This document shows positions 53,414 to 61,488 of a stretch of DNA of 64,000 bases, in pieces. The first letter of the stretch is position 1. Every line of letters starts with the position of its first letter. The translations under genes and the position numbers were made by a program. Source of the DNA: Collinsella sp. (GTDB lineage: Bacteria > Actinomycetota > Coriobacteriia > Coriobacteriales > Coriobacteriaceae). Under the pieces are notes generated by a model. The model had not been told where the DNA came from. It saw nothing but the letters and a program-made list of their open reading frames with translations, and made no database searches. The stretch covers positions 13,308 through 77,307 of the forward strand of contig DXMY01000052.1 in assembly GCA_019413925.1 (NCBI GenBank). The letters are read 5' to 3'.

Positions 53414-54271
53414 TTACTCAACGACCTTGTCCGGCTGGATGAGCTCCTCGTAGTAGCTGATATGTTCACGAGCGTCTTCAATCTCGGGCAGCAGGAAGTT
53501 GTAGATAACTTCGATGATCATCGTGGCGCTGATCTTGGAGAACGCAAAGTCACCCGTCGTCAGCAGCGCCTCGTGGTTGACGGTATTAAAAGTGTAGTCT
53601 GCCAGGCGCGCGAGTGGAGACTTGCTGTCGCTGCTGATGACGACTACGGTGGCACCGCAGTCGCGAGCCGCTTTTGCCATGCGATTCAGTCGGCGCGACT
53701 TGCCGGAGTTTGAGATGAGCACGATGACGTCACCCGGGCGCAACGTGAGCGCAAAGCCGATTGATGTCTCGCTAATGGTGCTCGCCATGCAGCGCAGGCC
53801 CAGCTGCGAAAACTTAAACGTCGCATCGAGCGCGACCGCGTTCGTATTTCCCACAGCCGCAAACTCAATAACCCCTGCATGCTTAAGGGCATGCACAACA
53901 GCCGCCAACGTATCGTGGTCGATCCCGTCGATGGTCGCATTAAGCTCGCTCACCTTGGCAGCCAGGATGTTCTTAAGGCTCTGCTCCATATTGTCGAGCG
54001 AGACTTCGTCAGTCAGGCCCTCGTTGCGCTGGCTTTCCAAATCCCTCGCCAACGAAAACTGAAAGCTGCGGAAGCTGCCAAAGCCAAGCTTGCGGCAGAA
54101 GCGCGAAACGGTCGCCTCGGACGTGGCGGCGGCGCGCGAGAGCTGAGCCGCCGTGAGGCGTGGCGCCTCGGACTGGTGCTCCAATATATAGTCGACAATG
54201 CGCTGCTCGGATTCGCTGTATCCCTGATGGGTACTAATGAGGGAAAGTGCGCTCTTGCTACTATCGGTCAT
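53414..54271 (-). CDS. RpiR-family transcriptional regulator
   Basis: 285 aa. An N-terminal helix-turn-helix (RLTAAQLSRAAATSEATVSR FCRKLGFGSFRSFQF) and a SIS sugar-phosphate-binding domain (IEFAAVGNTNAVALDATFKF; SNSGKSRRLNRMAKAARDCG). RpiR proteins respond to phosphosugars. It is divergent from the PTS permease and separated by 272 bp with candidate operators, so it probably controls the locus and itself. AGGAG lies 6 nt before ATG 54271; an ATG 48 bases upstream is in frame but less likely. Confidence 0.91.
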   Translation of the reverse strand: MTDSSKSALSLISTHQGYSESEQRIVDYILEHQSEAPRLTAAQLSRAAATSEATVSRFCRKLGFGSFRSFQFSLARDLESQRNEGLTDEVSLDNMEQSLKNILAAKVSELNATIDGIDHDTLAAVVHALKHAGVIEFAAVGNTNAVALDATFKFSQLGLRCMASTISETSIGFALTLRPGDVIVLISNSGKSRRLNRMAKAARDCGATVVVISSDSKSPLARLADYTFNTVNHEALLTTGDFAFSKISATMIIEVIYNFLLPEIEDAREHISYYEELIQPDKVVE

Positions 54272-54312
54272 GGATGGCTCCTGGTTGGCATGATAATCGG
54301 ACTCGTTTTGTA

Positions 54313-54470
54313 CTTTCATAGTATAGGGGGATTTTCAATTACAAGATACACCTTGCCGTTTCAAGTGTTGATGGTAAACTTTCACCTACCGTTTACGGTT
54401 ATGAAAGAACCTTTCACCGGAGAATTGCTCCTTGTCTCTTCTCACGCGGACGGTAGGTTGGTATCTTTCA
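54313..54470. promoter_or_regulatory. Divergent control region with CTTTCA repeats and palindromes
   Basis: CTTTCA occurs at 54313, 54379, 54411 and 54465 and its inverse TGAAAG at 54402. TGAAAG-AAC-CTTTCA (54402-54416) is a perfect inverted repeat and ACCGTTTACGGT (54388-54399) is an adjacent one. They lie between the RpiR gene and the permease. They are operator candidates. Confidence 0.5.
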
Positions 54471-54543
54471 GTTGTGGAAAAGCGCGCAAGGACGCGCGTG
54501 TAGGGGAGCGCCTGCGGGCGCAAAACTTAAAAAGGAGGGACAC

Positions 54544-56547
54544 ATGGCTAAGTTTGACATCATCGCCGCCACCGGTTGCCCGACCGGTATCGCGCACACC
54601 TTCATGGCGAAGGAGGCGCTGGAGAAGGCAGCTGCCGAGCGCGGTCTGACCATTAAGGTCGAGACCCATGGCCAGGTCGGTGTCGAGAACGAGCTCACCA
54701 AGAGTGAGATCGCCGGTGCCAAGGCCGTCGTCGTCGCAGCCGATAAGGATGTCCAGGCGGAGCGTTTCGCCGGCAAGCGCATGGTTTCCGTTGGTGTTTC
54801 CAAGGCCCTGTCCGTCGAGGCAGCCGGTAAGCTGATCGACCGCGCGCTCGCCGCCAAGGGCGACGACTCGGTTGCGGCTGCTGCCGATGTCGAGGATGAG
54901 GTCGAGGAGAAGGAATCTATCGGCCACATCATCTACAAGCACCTCATGAACGGCGTCAGCCACATGCTGGTCTTCGTCGTCGCCGGTGGTGTCCTGACCG
55001 CCGTTTCGTTCCTGTGGGGCATCACGTCCTTTGATTCGACGGCTGCCGACTACAACAGCTTTGCTGCGATGCTCAAGATCATCGGCGGCATCGCCATGAA
55101 CCTTATGGTTCCGGTGCTTTCCGCCTATATCGCCGAGTCCATCGGCAAGCGCCCGGCGCTCGTCCCCGGCTTCGTTGCCGGTATGATCGCCATCCAGGGC
55201 CTGCCCGTTAACGCCGAGACCGGCATGATCGACGCCGGTGGCGCCGGCGTGGGCTTCGGCTTCCTGGGCGGCATCGTCGGCGGCTTCCTCGCTGGCTATG
55301 TCATCCTGCTGCTCGAGAAGGTCTTCTCCAAGCTGCCCAAGAATCTGGACGGCCTCAAGGCTATCTTCCTGTACCCGCTGTTCTCGACCGCCATCGTCGG
55401 CCTGGTCATGCTCGGCATCTCCGGCCCCATGGCTGCCATCAACACCGCCATGATGGACTTCCTCAAGGGTCTGTCCGCCTCTGGCGCCATTGTCCTGGGC
55501 CTTGCCATCGGCTGCATGTGCGCCGTTGACATGGGCGGCCCGGTCAACAAGGCTGCTTACGTCACCGGTACCGCTATGCTCACCGAGGCCTTGGCTGCTG
55601 GCGTTGGCACCGATACCTACAACTTCGGCACCAACTTCATGGCTGCCGTCTCCGCCGGCTGCATCGTTCCGCCGCTGATCACCACCTTCGCCGTCGTCGT
55701 TGGCAAGAAGTACTTCAGCCAGGAGGATCATGACGCCGGTATCGTCAACCTCATTCTTGGTTGCACCCACATCACCGAGGGCGCCATTCCGTTCATGACC
55801 AAGAACATCTGGCCCGTCATGCCCATCATGATGCTCGGTTCCTCCATCGCCTCGATCCTGACCATCATGTTCAACGTTCACGATCCGGCGCCTCACGGTG
55901 GCTTCCTGGTCCTGCCCGTTGTCGAGAACGGTCCGCTGTGGGTCCTCGCGATCCTCATCGGCGCTGTGATCGGTGGCATCCTGTTCGTGGCCTTCAAGAA
56001 GTACGACTTCGAGAAGAATCAGAAGGCCGCTCCTGTAGCCAAGCCGGTTGAGGCTTCCAAGGCTGCTGCCGTCGAGGCCCCTAAGGCCGATGCTGCCGAC
56101 TTCGTGAAGGTCGAGAATGTCTTTGTCGCCGAGGACTTCGCTTCTCGCGACGAGGCTCTGAGCTTCGTTTCCAACCAGGCTGTCAAGGCCGGTATCGCCA
56201 GCGACGCCGACGCCGTGATGAACGCCTTCCTGGCCCGCGAGGCCGAGGGCACCACGGGCATGATGGAGGGCTTCGCCATCCCGCATGCCAAGTCCGACGC
56301 CATTACCGAGGCTGCCGTCATCGTCGTTAAGGACGAGTCCGGCGTGACCGGTTGGGATACCATGGACGGCGCTCCCGTCAACGTGGCCATCGCTCTGCTC
56401 ATCCCTGGTGCACAGGCCGGCACCACGCACCTTAAGATCCTGTCCAAGGTCGCCGAGGCGCTCATGGACGAGGACTTCCGTGCCACCGTCAAGGGTTCCA
56501 CCGACGCCGCCAAGATCGCCAAGACGATCAACGCCCGCCTGGTCTAA
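54544..56547 (+). CDS. Fructose-family PTS permease, fused EIIB-EIIC-EIIA
   Basis: 667 aa. The EIIB domain has the phosphocysteine in TGCPTGIAHTFMA (Cys12). The EIIC membrane domain (about 130-490, with a run of helices such as MLVFVVAGGVLTAVSFLWG) carries the sugar. The C-terminal EIIA has the phosphohistidine in GFAIPHAKSDA (His581). Domain order B-C-A differs from the common A-B-C. It takes up and phosphorylates fructose or a related sugar. AAAAGGAGG precedes ATG 54544. Confidence 0.92.
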   Translation: MAKFDIIAATGCPTGIAHTFMAKEALEKAAAERGLTIKVETHGQVGVENELTKSEIAGAKAVVVAADKDVQAERFAGKRMVSVGVSKALSVEAAGKLIDRALAAKGDDSVAAAADVEDEVEEKESIGHIIYKHLMNGVSHMLVFVVAGGVLTAVSFLWGITSFDSTAADYNSFAAMLKIIGGIAMNLMVPVLSAYIAESIGKRPALVPGFVAGMIAIQGLPVNAETGMIDAGGAGVGFGFLGGIVGGFLAGYVILLLEKVFSKLPKNLDGLKAIFLYPLFSTAIVGLVMLGISGPMAAINTAMMDFLKGLSASGAIVLGLAIGCMCAVDMGGPVNKAAYVTGTAMLTEALAAGVGTDTYNFGTNFMAAVSAGCIVPPLITTFAVVVGKKYFSQEDHDAGIVNLILGCTHITEGAIPFMTKNIWPVMPIMMLGSSIASILTIMFNVHDPAPHGGFLVLPVVENGPLWVLAILIGAVIGGILFVAFKKYDFEKNQKAAPVAKPVEASKAAAVEAPKADAADFVKVENVFVAEDFASRDEALSFVSNQAVKAGIASDADAVMNAFLAREAEGTTGMMEGFAIPHAKSDAITEAAVIVVKDESGVTGWDTMDGAPVNVAIALLIPGAQAGTTHLKILSKVAEALMDEDFRATVKGSTDAAKIAKTINARLV

Positions 56548-56583
56548 TCCCGCAACACGCGAATACCATCGCCCCCTGTATAT

Positions 56584-56619
56584 AAGGCGGAGTCCCTCTC
56601 CAGGGCCTCCGCCTTTTTC
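56584..56619 (+). terminator. Terminator after the PTS permease
   Basis: AAGGCGGAGtCCC / GGGcCTCCGCCTT with loop TCTCCA, followed by TTTTC. Confidence 0.88.
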
Positions 56620-56631
56620 TACCCCTCCCAT

Positions 56632-56700
56632 AAGCTGCGGTGAAATAGGGACTGTTTAAACGATTCAACCCCAAATTCAGTCCCTATTTCACCGCAACTT
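56632..56700. repeat. Palindromic element, AAGTTGCGGTGAAATAG family, copy 2
   Basis: Arms 56632-56654 and 56678-56700 are 23-bp inverted copies with one mismatch and a 23-nt loop. The first 17 bases of the arm match the element at 22367; the inner end adds GGACTG. Confidence 0.72.
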
Positions 56701-56805
56701 ACAAAAGGGCATAGAGGGGGCTACCTATCGAGTCTTTGTCGCGAACAGATCATCAGCCAGATTTCCGTTTGCACGATATTGCTCTGGACCGACCGAGTTT
56801 CCGCA

Positions 56806-56957
56806 GCTTGCTCGCCCACAGGGGCCCGTGCGCGGCCTGTGAGATTTATCGCGAGTTCCGCACGAGCCGAAGAGCACTTAATGTGCTCTTCGTGCGAGCA
56901 GGACTGTAGAGCAGGAAATCTCACAGGCCGCGCACGGGCCCCTGTGGGCGAGCAAGC
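56806..56957. repeat. Long perfect inverted repeat (42-bp arms)
   Basis: Arms 56806-56847 and 56916-56957 are exact reverse complements. The 68-bp centre holds a second hairpin (GCACG and AAGAGCAC pairing with GTGCTCTTCGTGC, with a 5-nt bulge). Open frames crossing it simply mirror each other. No terminal T run, no transposase and no clear target-site duplication is visible. It lies between the permease terminator and ptsH. Confidence 0.8.
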
Positions 56958-57021
56958 GGACGACAAACACATCTGTCCAATAATTCGTCTGAAACATAAT
57001 GAAAAACCGTTTGATGTGAGT

Positions 57022-57030
57022 TAATATAAA
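57022..57030 (+). promoter_or_regulatory. Possible -10 region of ptsH
   Basis: TAATATAAA lies about 65 bp before ptsH; it offers TAATAT or TATAAA as -10. The -35 is poor (TGAAAA at 57000). It is downstream of the large inverted repeat. Confidence 0.35.
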
Positions 57031-57094
57031 GAACGTCGTGAATCTGACTCCTGCCACATGCATGACAGGGGTTAAACACAAAAAGGAGTCAATT

Positions 57095-57358
57095 ATGGTT
57101 TCTGAGAAGGCTACCCTCGTTAATCCTCAGGGTCTGCACATGCGTCCGGCTGGTCTGTTCGCCTCCACCATGGGCAAGTACGCCTGTGACGTGACGGTCG
57201 TCACCCCCGAGAAGGAGGTCAACGGCAAGTCCCCGATGGCCCTCATGGCTGCTGGTATCCCCTGCGGTACCGAGGTCGAGGTCAAGTGCGACGGCGCCGA
57301 CGAGGCCGAGGCTCTGGCTGCTGCCATCGAGCTCATCAAGAGCGGTCTTGGCGAGTAG
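57095..57358 (+). CDS. ptsH: Phosphocarrier protein HPr
   Basis: 87 aa. The active His is His15 in NPQGLHMRPAG and the regulatory Ser is Ser46 in NGKSPMALMAAG, so HPr kinase control is possible; no hprK is in the window. It shuttles phosphate from Enzyme I to EIIA. AAAAGGAG precedes ATG 57095. Its own terminator follows, so it is transcribed at least partly separately from ptsI. Confidence 0.96.
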   Translation: MVSEKATLVNPQGLHMRPAGLFASTMGKYACDVTVVTPEKEVNGKSPMALMAAGIPCGTEVEVKCDGADEAEALAAAIELIKSGLGE

Positions 57359-57403
57359 AACTCAAACGGGTCGCATGTTGAACAACTAAGTTCATATTTG
57401 GGG

Positions 57404-57438
57404 GCGCAGTGACCTGTTGTAAGGTAACTGCGCTCTTT
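57404..57438 (+). terminator. Terminator-like hairpin between ptsH and ptsI
   Basis: GCGCAGTgACCT / AGGTaACTGCGC with a 6-nt loop, then TCTTTT. It may leave HPr expressed above Enzyme I. Confidence 0.65.
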
Positions 57439-57491
57439 TGTCATGGATATGGCAAAACGCTTTATCACATGACACGGAGAGAGGAATGGGA

Positions 57492-59195
57492 ATGTATCAG
57501 GGAGTCAACGCTTCCGAGGGCATCGGTATCGGCACCGTCATGGTCGCCGTCGATCCCGACTTGACGTTTGAGCCGCACGAGGTTGCTGATTCGGCAGCAG
57601 AGAAGGAGCGCTATCAGTCCGCTCTTTCGGTCTTCTGCGAGAAGACCCAGGCTCAGGCCGACCACATGAAGGAGACGGTGGGCGAGGCCGAGGCCGAGAT
57701 CATGAGCGGACACATTGTTCTGGCTCAGGATCCGGGTATGACCGACGCCATCAACGCCGCCATTGACGGCGGTACCTGCGCCGAGCAGGCGCTCATGGAC
57801 ACCTCGACCATGTTCGAGAACATGTTCCTGTCCATGGACGACGAGATGTTCCGTCTTCGCGCGGCTGACATCGCCGACATCCGCACCGGTATTCTGGCCG
57901 AGCTGCTGGGCAAGGAGGTCGTCGACCTCTCCGTCCTGCCCGAGAACACTGTCGTTGTCGTGCACGACCTCACGCCGTCCATGACCGCCACGATCGATAA
58001 GGCCCACGTTGCCGGTATCGTCACCGAGACCGGTGGCCGCACGTCGCACTCCGCGATCATTGCGCGCGCCCTCGAGATCCCGGCTGTCCTTTCGGTCTCC
58101 AACAGCTGCACCGCACTGCGCAACGGCATGACCGTTGTCGTCGACGGCGGCAAGGGTATCGTCGAGGCCGATCCCGACGAGGAGACGCTCGCTGCCTACA
58201 CCGCCAAGGCCGAGGCCTTCGCTGCCGAGAAGGCAGCCCTCGAGGCCTTCCGTGGCAAGCCGTCCGTGACTGCTGATGGCATCAAGAAGATCATCGCCTG
58301 CAACATCGGTAACCCCGATGACGTGCCCAACGCGCTCGATCACGACGCCGAGGCTATCGGTCTGTTCCGCTCCGAGTTCCTGTTCATGGACTCTGCTGAG
58401 CTTCCTTCCGAGGAGGAGCAGTTCAACGCCTACCGTAAGGTCGCCAGCGCGCTCAAGGGTGCTCCGGTCATCATCCGCACGCTAGATGTGGGTGGCGACA
58501 AGGAGATTCCGTATCTGCATATGGTCAAGGAAGACAACCCCTTCATGGGCTTCCGCGCCGTGCGTTACTGCTTGGCCAATCCCGACCAGTACAAGGTCCA
58601 GCTCCGCGCTCTGCTGCGCGCTAGCGCCTTCGGTGACGTCAAGATCATGATCCCGCTCGTCACCTGCGTCGAGGAGGTCTTGGCTGTCAAGGAGCTCGTC
58701 GAGCAGTGCAAGGCCGAGCTGACCGAAGAGGGGCGCAAGTTCAACGAGAACATCGAGGTCGGCATCATGGTCGAGACGCCCGCCGCTTCGCTGCTCGCAG
58801 ACCGTCTTGCCGAGGTCGCCGACTTCTTCTCCATCGGCACCAACGACCTGATCGGCTACACCATGTGCGCCGACCGTGGCAACGACACCATCTCCAACCT
58901 GTACCAGGTTTACTATCCCGCCGTGCTCCGCTCGCTCAAGAACATCATCGAGAGCGGCGTGAAGGCCGGCATCATGGTCGGTATGTGCGGCGAGGCCGCT
59001 GCCGATCCGCTGCTCGAGCCGCTGCTGATCAGCTGGGGCCTGGAGGAGTTCTCGATGAGTGTTCCGTCGATCCTGCGCGCCCGTAAGACCATCAGCCAGT
59101 GGACCAAGGCCGAGTGCGACGAGCTCGCCGAGAAGGCGCTCGCCTGCAACACCGCCGCCGAGGTCAAGGCACTGCTCGAGTCCGCAGCTCGCTAA
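57492..59195 (+). CDS. ptsI: PTS Enzyme I (phosphoenolpyruvate-protein phosphotransferase)
   Basis: 567 aa. The phospho-His is His186 in GGRTSHSAIIARALEIPAV. The C-terminal PEP-binding domain has GLFRSEFLFMD, MIPLVTCVEEVLAVKELVEQ, GIMVETPAAS, FFSIGTNDLIGYT and GMCGEAAADP. ATG 57492 gives the conserved MYQGVNASEG start; ATG 57486 is an alternative. It draws phosphate from PEP to HPr. Confidence 0.96.
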   Translation: MYQGVNASEGIGIGTVMVAVDPDLTFEPHEVADSAAEKERYQSALSVFCEKTQAQADHMKETVGEAEAEIMSGHIVLAQDPGMTDAINAAIDGGTCAEQALMDTSTMFENMFLSMDDEMFRLRAADIADIRTGILAELLGKEVVDLSVLPENTVVVVHDLTPSMTATIDKAHVAGIVTETGGRTSHSAIIARALEIPAVLSVSNSCTALRNGMTVVVDGGKGIVEADPDEETLAAYTAKAEAFAAEKAALEAFRGKPSVTADGIKKIIACNIGNPDDVPNALDHDAEAIGLFRSEFLFMDSAELPSEEEQFNAYRKVASALKGAPVIIRTLDVGGDKEIPYLHMVKEDNPFMGFRAVRYCLANPDQYKVQLRALLRASAFGDVKIMIPLVTCVEEVLAVKELVEQCKAELTEEGRKFNENIEVGIMVETPAASLLADRLAEVADFFSIGTNDLIGYTMCADRGNDTISNLYQVYYPAVLRSLKNIIESGVKAGIMVGMCGEAAADPLLEPLLISWGLEEFSMSVPSILRARKTISQWTKAECDELAEKALACNTAAEVKALLESAAR

Positions 59196-59212
59196 TTTGG
59201 TATCAGAGGTAA

Positions 59213-59242
59213 CCGCGTGGTTGGAATGGGCCGGCCACGCGG
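59213..59242 (+). repeat. Hairpin between ptsI and the first PfkB kinase
   Basis: CCGCGTGG / CCACGCGG with a 14-nt loop; no T tract follows. It may tune mRNA processing rather than terminate. Confidence 0.4.
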
Positions 59243-59269
59243 CCCTCACATATACAGGGGGTACTGTAA

Positions 59270-60202
59270 ATGTTCTACACGCTAACCGCTAACCCGGCTG
59301 TCGACATGACGGTTTCGAGCTCTCCGCTCGAGCCCGACGAGAACGTCCGCACCGGTTCGGCCAGCTACACGGCTAACGGCAAGGGCCTCGACGTGTCCTT
59401 CGCCTTTAAGAAGATGGGCGTCGACACCGTCGCGCTCGGCTTCTTCGCTGGCTTCACGGGCAAGTTCATCGTCGAGGAGGTCATGAACCTGGGTTGCCTC
59501 TGCCGCCCGGTCTGGACCGACGGTATCACGCGCATTAACACCTACGTCAACGATGGCCAGCACGAGTACGGCATCCTGAACCCCGGCGCCCCGATCACGC
59601 CGCAGCACCAGGAGGAGCTCTACAACATCCTGGACACCGCGGGCGATCTCGAGTGCCTGATCGTCTCCGGCTCCGTGCCTCCCAAAGCTACGCCCGACTT
59701 CCTGGCTCAGGTCATGGAGCACGCTCAGGCTCGTGGCGCTGACGTTGTCCTGGACCTGTCCTCCGACAAGCTCAAGGAGCTCGCTCACAAGAAGCCGCTG
59801 CTCATCAAGCCGAACCATCACGAGATGAAGGCCATCTTCGGCGTGCCGGTCGACACCGACGACGAGGTTCGTGTCGCCATGAAGATGGCTCACGACGCTG
59901 GCGTTCAGAACGTGCTGCTCACCCGTGGTAGCCGCGGCGACGCTTACTTCTCCAACGGCGAGGACATCTGGTACGCCAAGCGTGAGTTCAACATCAAGCT
60001 GGTCTCTTCCGTCTGCGCCGGCGACTGCACCCTCGCTGCGTTCCTGCACAAGTGGTACAGGGATCGCGACAACGTCGAGGAGGCCATGAAGCTCGCTATG
60101 GCCACCGGCGCCAACGTTGCCGAGTCCGTCGGCATTGGTGACTTCGGTCACGTCGACGAGTACAGCAAGCGCGTTGCTGTCCGCAAGCTCGATCGTCAGT
60201 AA
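59270..60202 (+). CDS. PfkB-family 1-phosphofructokinase-like kinase, copy 1
   Basis: 310 aa. The start MFYTLTANPAVDMTV, SYTANGKGLDVSFAFKKMGV and ALGFFAGFTGKFIVEEV are FruK-type. The catalytic Asp is in VCAGDCTLAAF. It should phosphorylate fructose-1-phosphate or a related hexose phosphate (for example tagatose-6-phosphate). CAGGGGG lies 8 nt before ATG. Paralogue of the next gene, same length. Confidence 0.9.
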   Translation: MFYTLTANPAVDMTVSSSPLEPDENVRTGSASYTANGKGLDVSFAFKKMGVDTVALGFFAGFTGKFIVEEVMNLGCLCRPVWTDGITRINTYVNDGQHEYGILNPGAPITPQHQEELYNILDTAGDLECLIVSGSVPPKATPDFLAQVMEHAQARGADVVLDLSSDKLKELAHKKPLLIKPNHHEMKAIFGVPVDTDDEVRVAMKMAHDAGVQNVLLTRGSRGDAYFSNGEDIWYAKREFNIKLVSSVCAGDCTLAAFLHKWYRDRDNVEEAMKLAMATGANVAESVGIGDFGHVDEYSKRVAVRKLDRQ

Positions 60203-60230
60203 TCGAAACGCGACATATTCGTGCGCATGC

Positions 60231-60262
60231 GGCGCCCCGGTTTCGGCCGGGGCGCCTTTTTT
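60231..60262 (+). terminator. Terminator after the first PfkB kinase
   Basis: GGCGCCCCGG / CCGGGGCGCC with loop TTTCGG, followed by six T. Confidence 0.9.
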
Positions 60263-60391
60263 GTTCCGCCATGGGGGAGAGGTGTCCTGCCGTACTTCAT
60301 CGCTTCCACACCGTTCACCGAGTTGTCCTAGCCTTTTACCGATTCGTGGAATATACTTTCATTAACACGTTGCTTCGTGAAAGGAACATTC

Positions 60392-61324
60392 ATGATTTAC
60401 ACGCTCACTGCTAATCCCGCCATTGATTACAACATCGCCTGCGACGGCCTTACTGCCAATACCGTCACGCGTACCCGCAATGCCGTCTACACGCCCAACG
60501 GCAAAGGCCTCAACGTCTCGTTTACGCTTGACCACTATGGTGTCGACACCACGATCCTGGGTTTCTTCGCCGGCTTCTCGGGTGAGTTTATCGTTAAGGG
60601 CGCCGAGGCCCTGGGCGTGCCCGTCAAGCCCGTGTGGACCGACGGTATTACGCGCGTCAATGTGTTCCTCAACGCCGGTCCCGACACCGAGTACAACATG
60701 GTCAATGCCGGTGCCGCCATCAATGAGGCCAACGAGCAGGAGATGTTTGAACTTATCGATTCGCTCGATGACATGACCTGCCTGGTCATCAGCGGCTCGC
60801 TGCCTCCCAACACTTCCGAGGGCTTCTTGGCCGAGGTCCTGCGCCGTGTCAAGGCCAAGGGGGCCGAGTTCGTCCTCGACATCTCGAGCCATCAGCTGGC
60901 AGACCTCATTGCTCTGGAGCCACTGCTGATCAAGCCCAATGACGACGAGCTGCTTGACATCTTTGGCATCAAGGTGAGCGGTGGCGACGACGAGTCCGTC
61001 AAGGGCGCTATGGCCGAGCTGCACGCCAAGGGCGCCAAGAACGTGCTGCTGACCCTTGGTGGCGCCGGTGCGTACTTCTCCAACGGCGAGCATATCTGGT
61101 TTGCCAACCGCACCTTCGACGTCAAGCTGCTGTCGACGGTGTGCGCCGGCGATTCCTCGCTCGCTGCCTTCCTGTCCGTGTGGCACGACGCCCCCGAGCG
61201 CGTCGAGGACGCCCTGCGCCTTTCGATGGCCACTGGCGCCAACGTGGTCGAGTGCCCCGGTCTGGGTGATTTTGCCAAGGTGGACGAATATAAGAAGCAC
61301 ATCGAGGTTCGCCAGGTCTGCTAG
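60392..61324 (+). CDS. PfkB-family 1-phosphofructokinase-like kinase, copy 2
   Basis: 310 aa, clearly a paralogue of the previous gene (MIYTLTANPAIDYNI, TPNGKGLNVSFTLDHYGVDT, FFAGFSGEFIVKG, VCAGDSSLAAF). The catalytic Asp is intact. The two differ in many substrate-region residues, so they may act on different phosphosugars. GAAAGGAAC precedes ATG 60392, and a TATACTTTCA motif (60352-60361) lies near its promoter, matching the CTTTCA motif of the RpiR control region. Confidence 0.9.
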   Translation: MIYTLTANPAIDYNIACDGLTANTVTRTRNAVYTPNGKGLNVSFTLDHYGVDTTILGFFAGFSGEFIVKGAEALGVPVKPVWTDGITRVNVFLNAGPDTEYNMVNAGAAINEANEQEMFELIDSLDDMTCLVISGSLPPNTSEGFLAEVLRRVKAKGAEFVLDISSHQLADLIALEPLLIKPNDDELLDIFGIKVSGGDDESVKGAMAELHAKGAKNVLLTLGGAGAYFSNGEHIWFANRTFDVKLLSTVCAGDSSLAAFLSVWHDAPERVEDALRLSMATGANVVECPGLGDFAKVDEYKKHIEVRQVC

Positions 61325-61357
61325 TTCCGGCACCTTGTCTGAATACTTTGATTATTT

Positions 61358-61391
61358 CGCATCCGTCTTAGACTAGGACGGATGCGTTTTT
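61358..61391 (+). terminator. Terminator after the second PfkB kinase
   Basis: CGCATCCGTC / GACGGATGCG with a 9-nt loop, followed by five T. Confidence 0.85.
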
Positions 61392-61488
61392 GTTTATCGG
61401 ACTTGCGTGTGCAGTGGAGGCTGTTTCTTGCTAGACTTCTTGCAGACGCAATCGATAGCCAATTTGATAGTCGCAGGAGGCCATAGGC

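Noticed and set aside
56848..56915. Invertible promoter between the long arms
   Set aside because: The 68-bp centre has no convincing promoter and no recombinase gene is near; kept only as a possibility within the repeat finding.
56721..57024. Small open frames on both strands across the 42-bp inverted repeat
   Set aside because: They mirror each other because of the repeat and have no ribosome sites.
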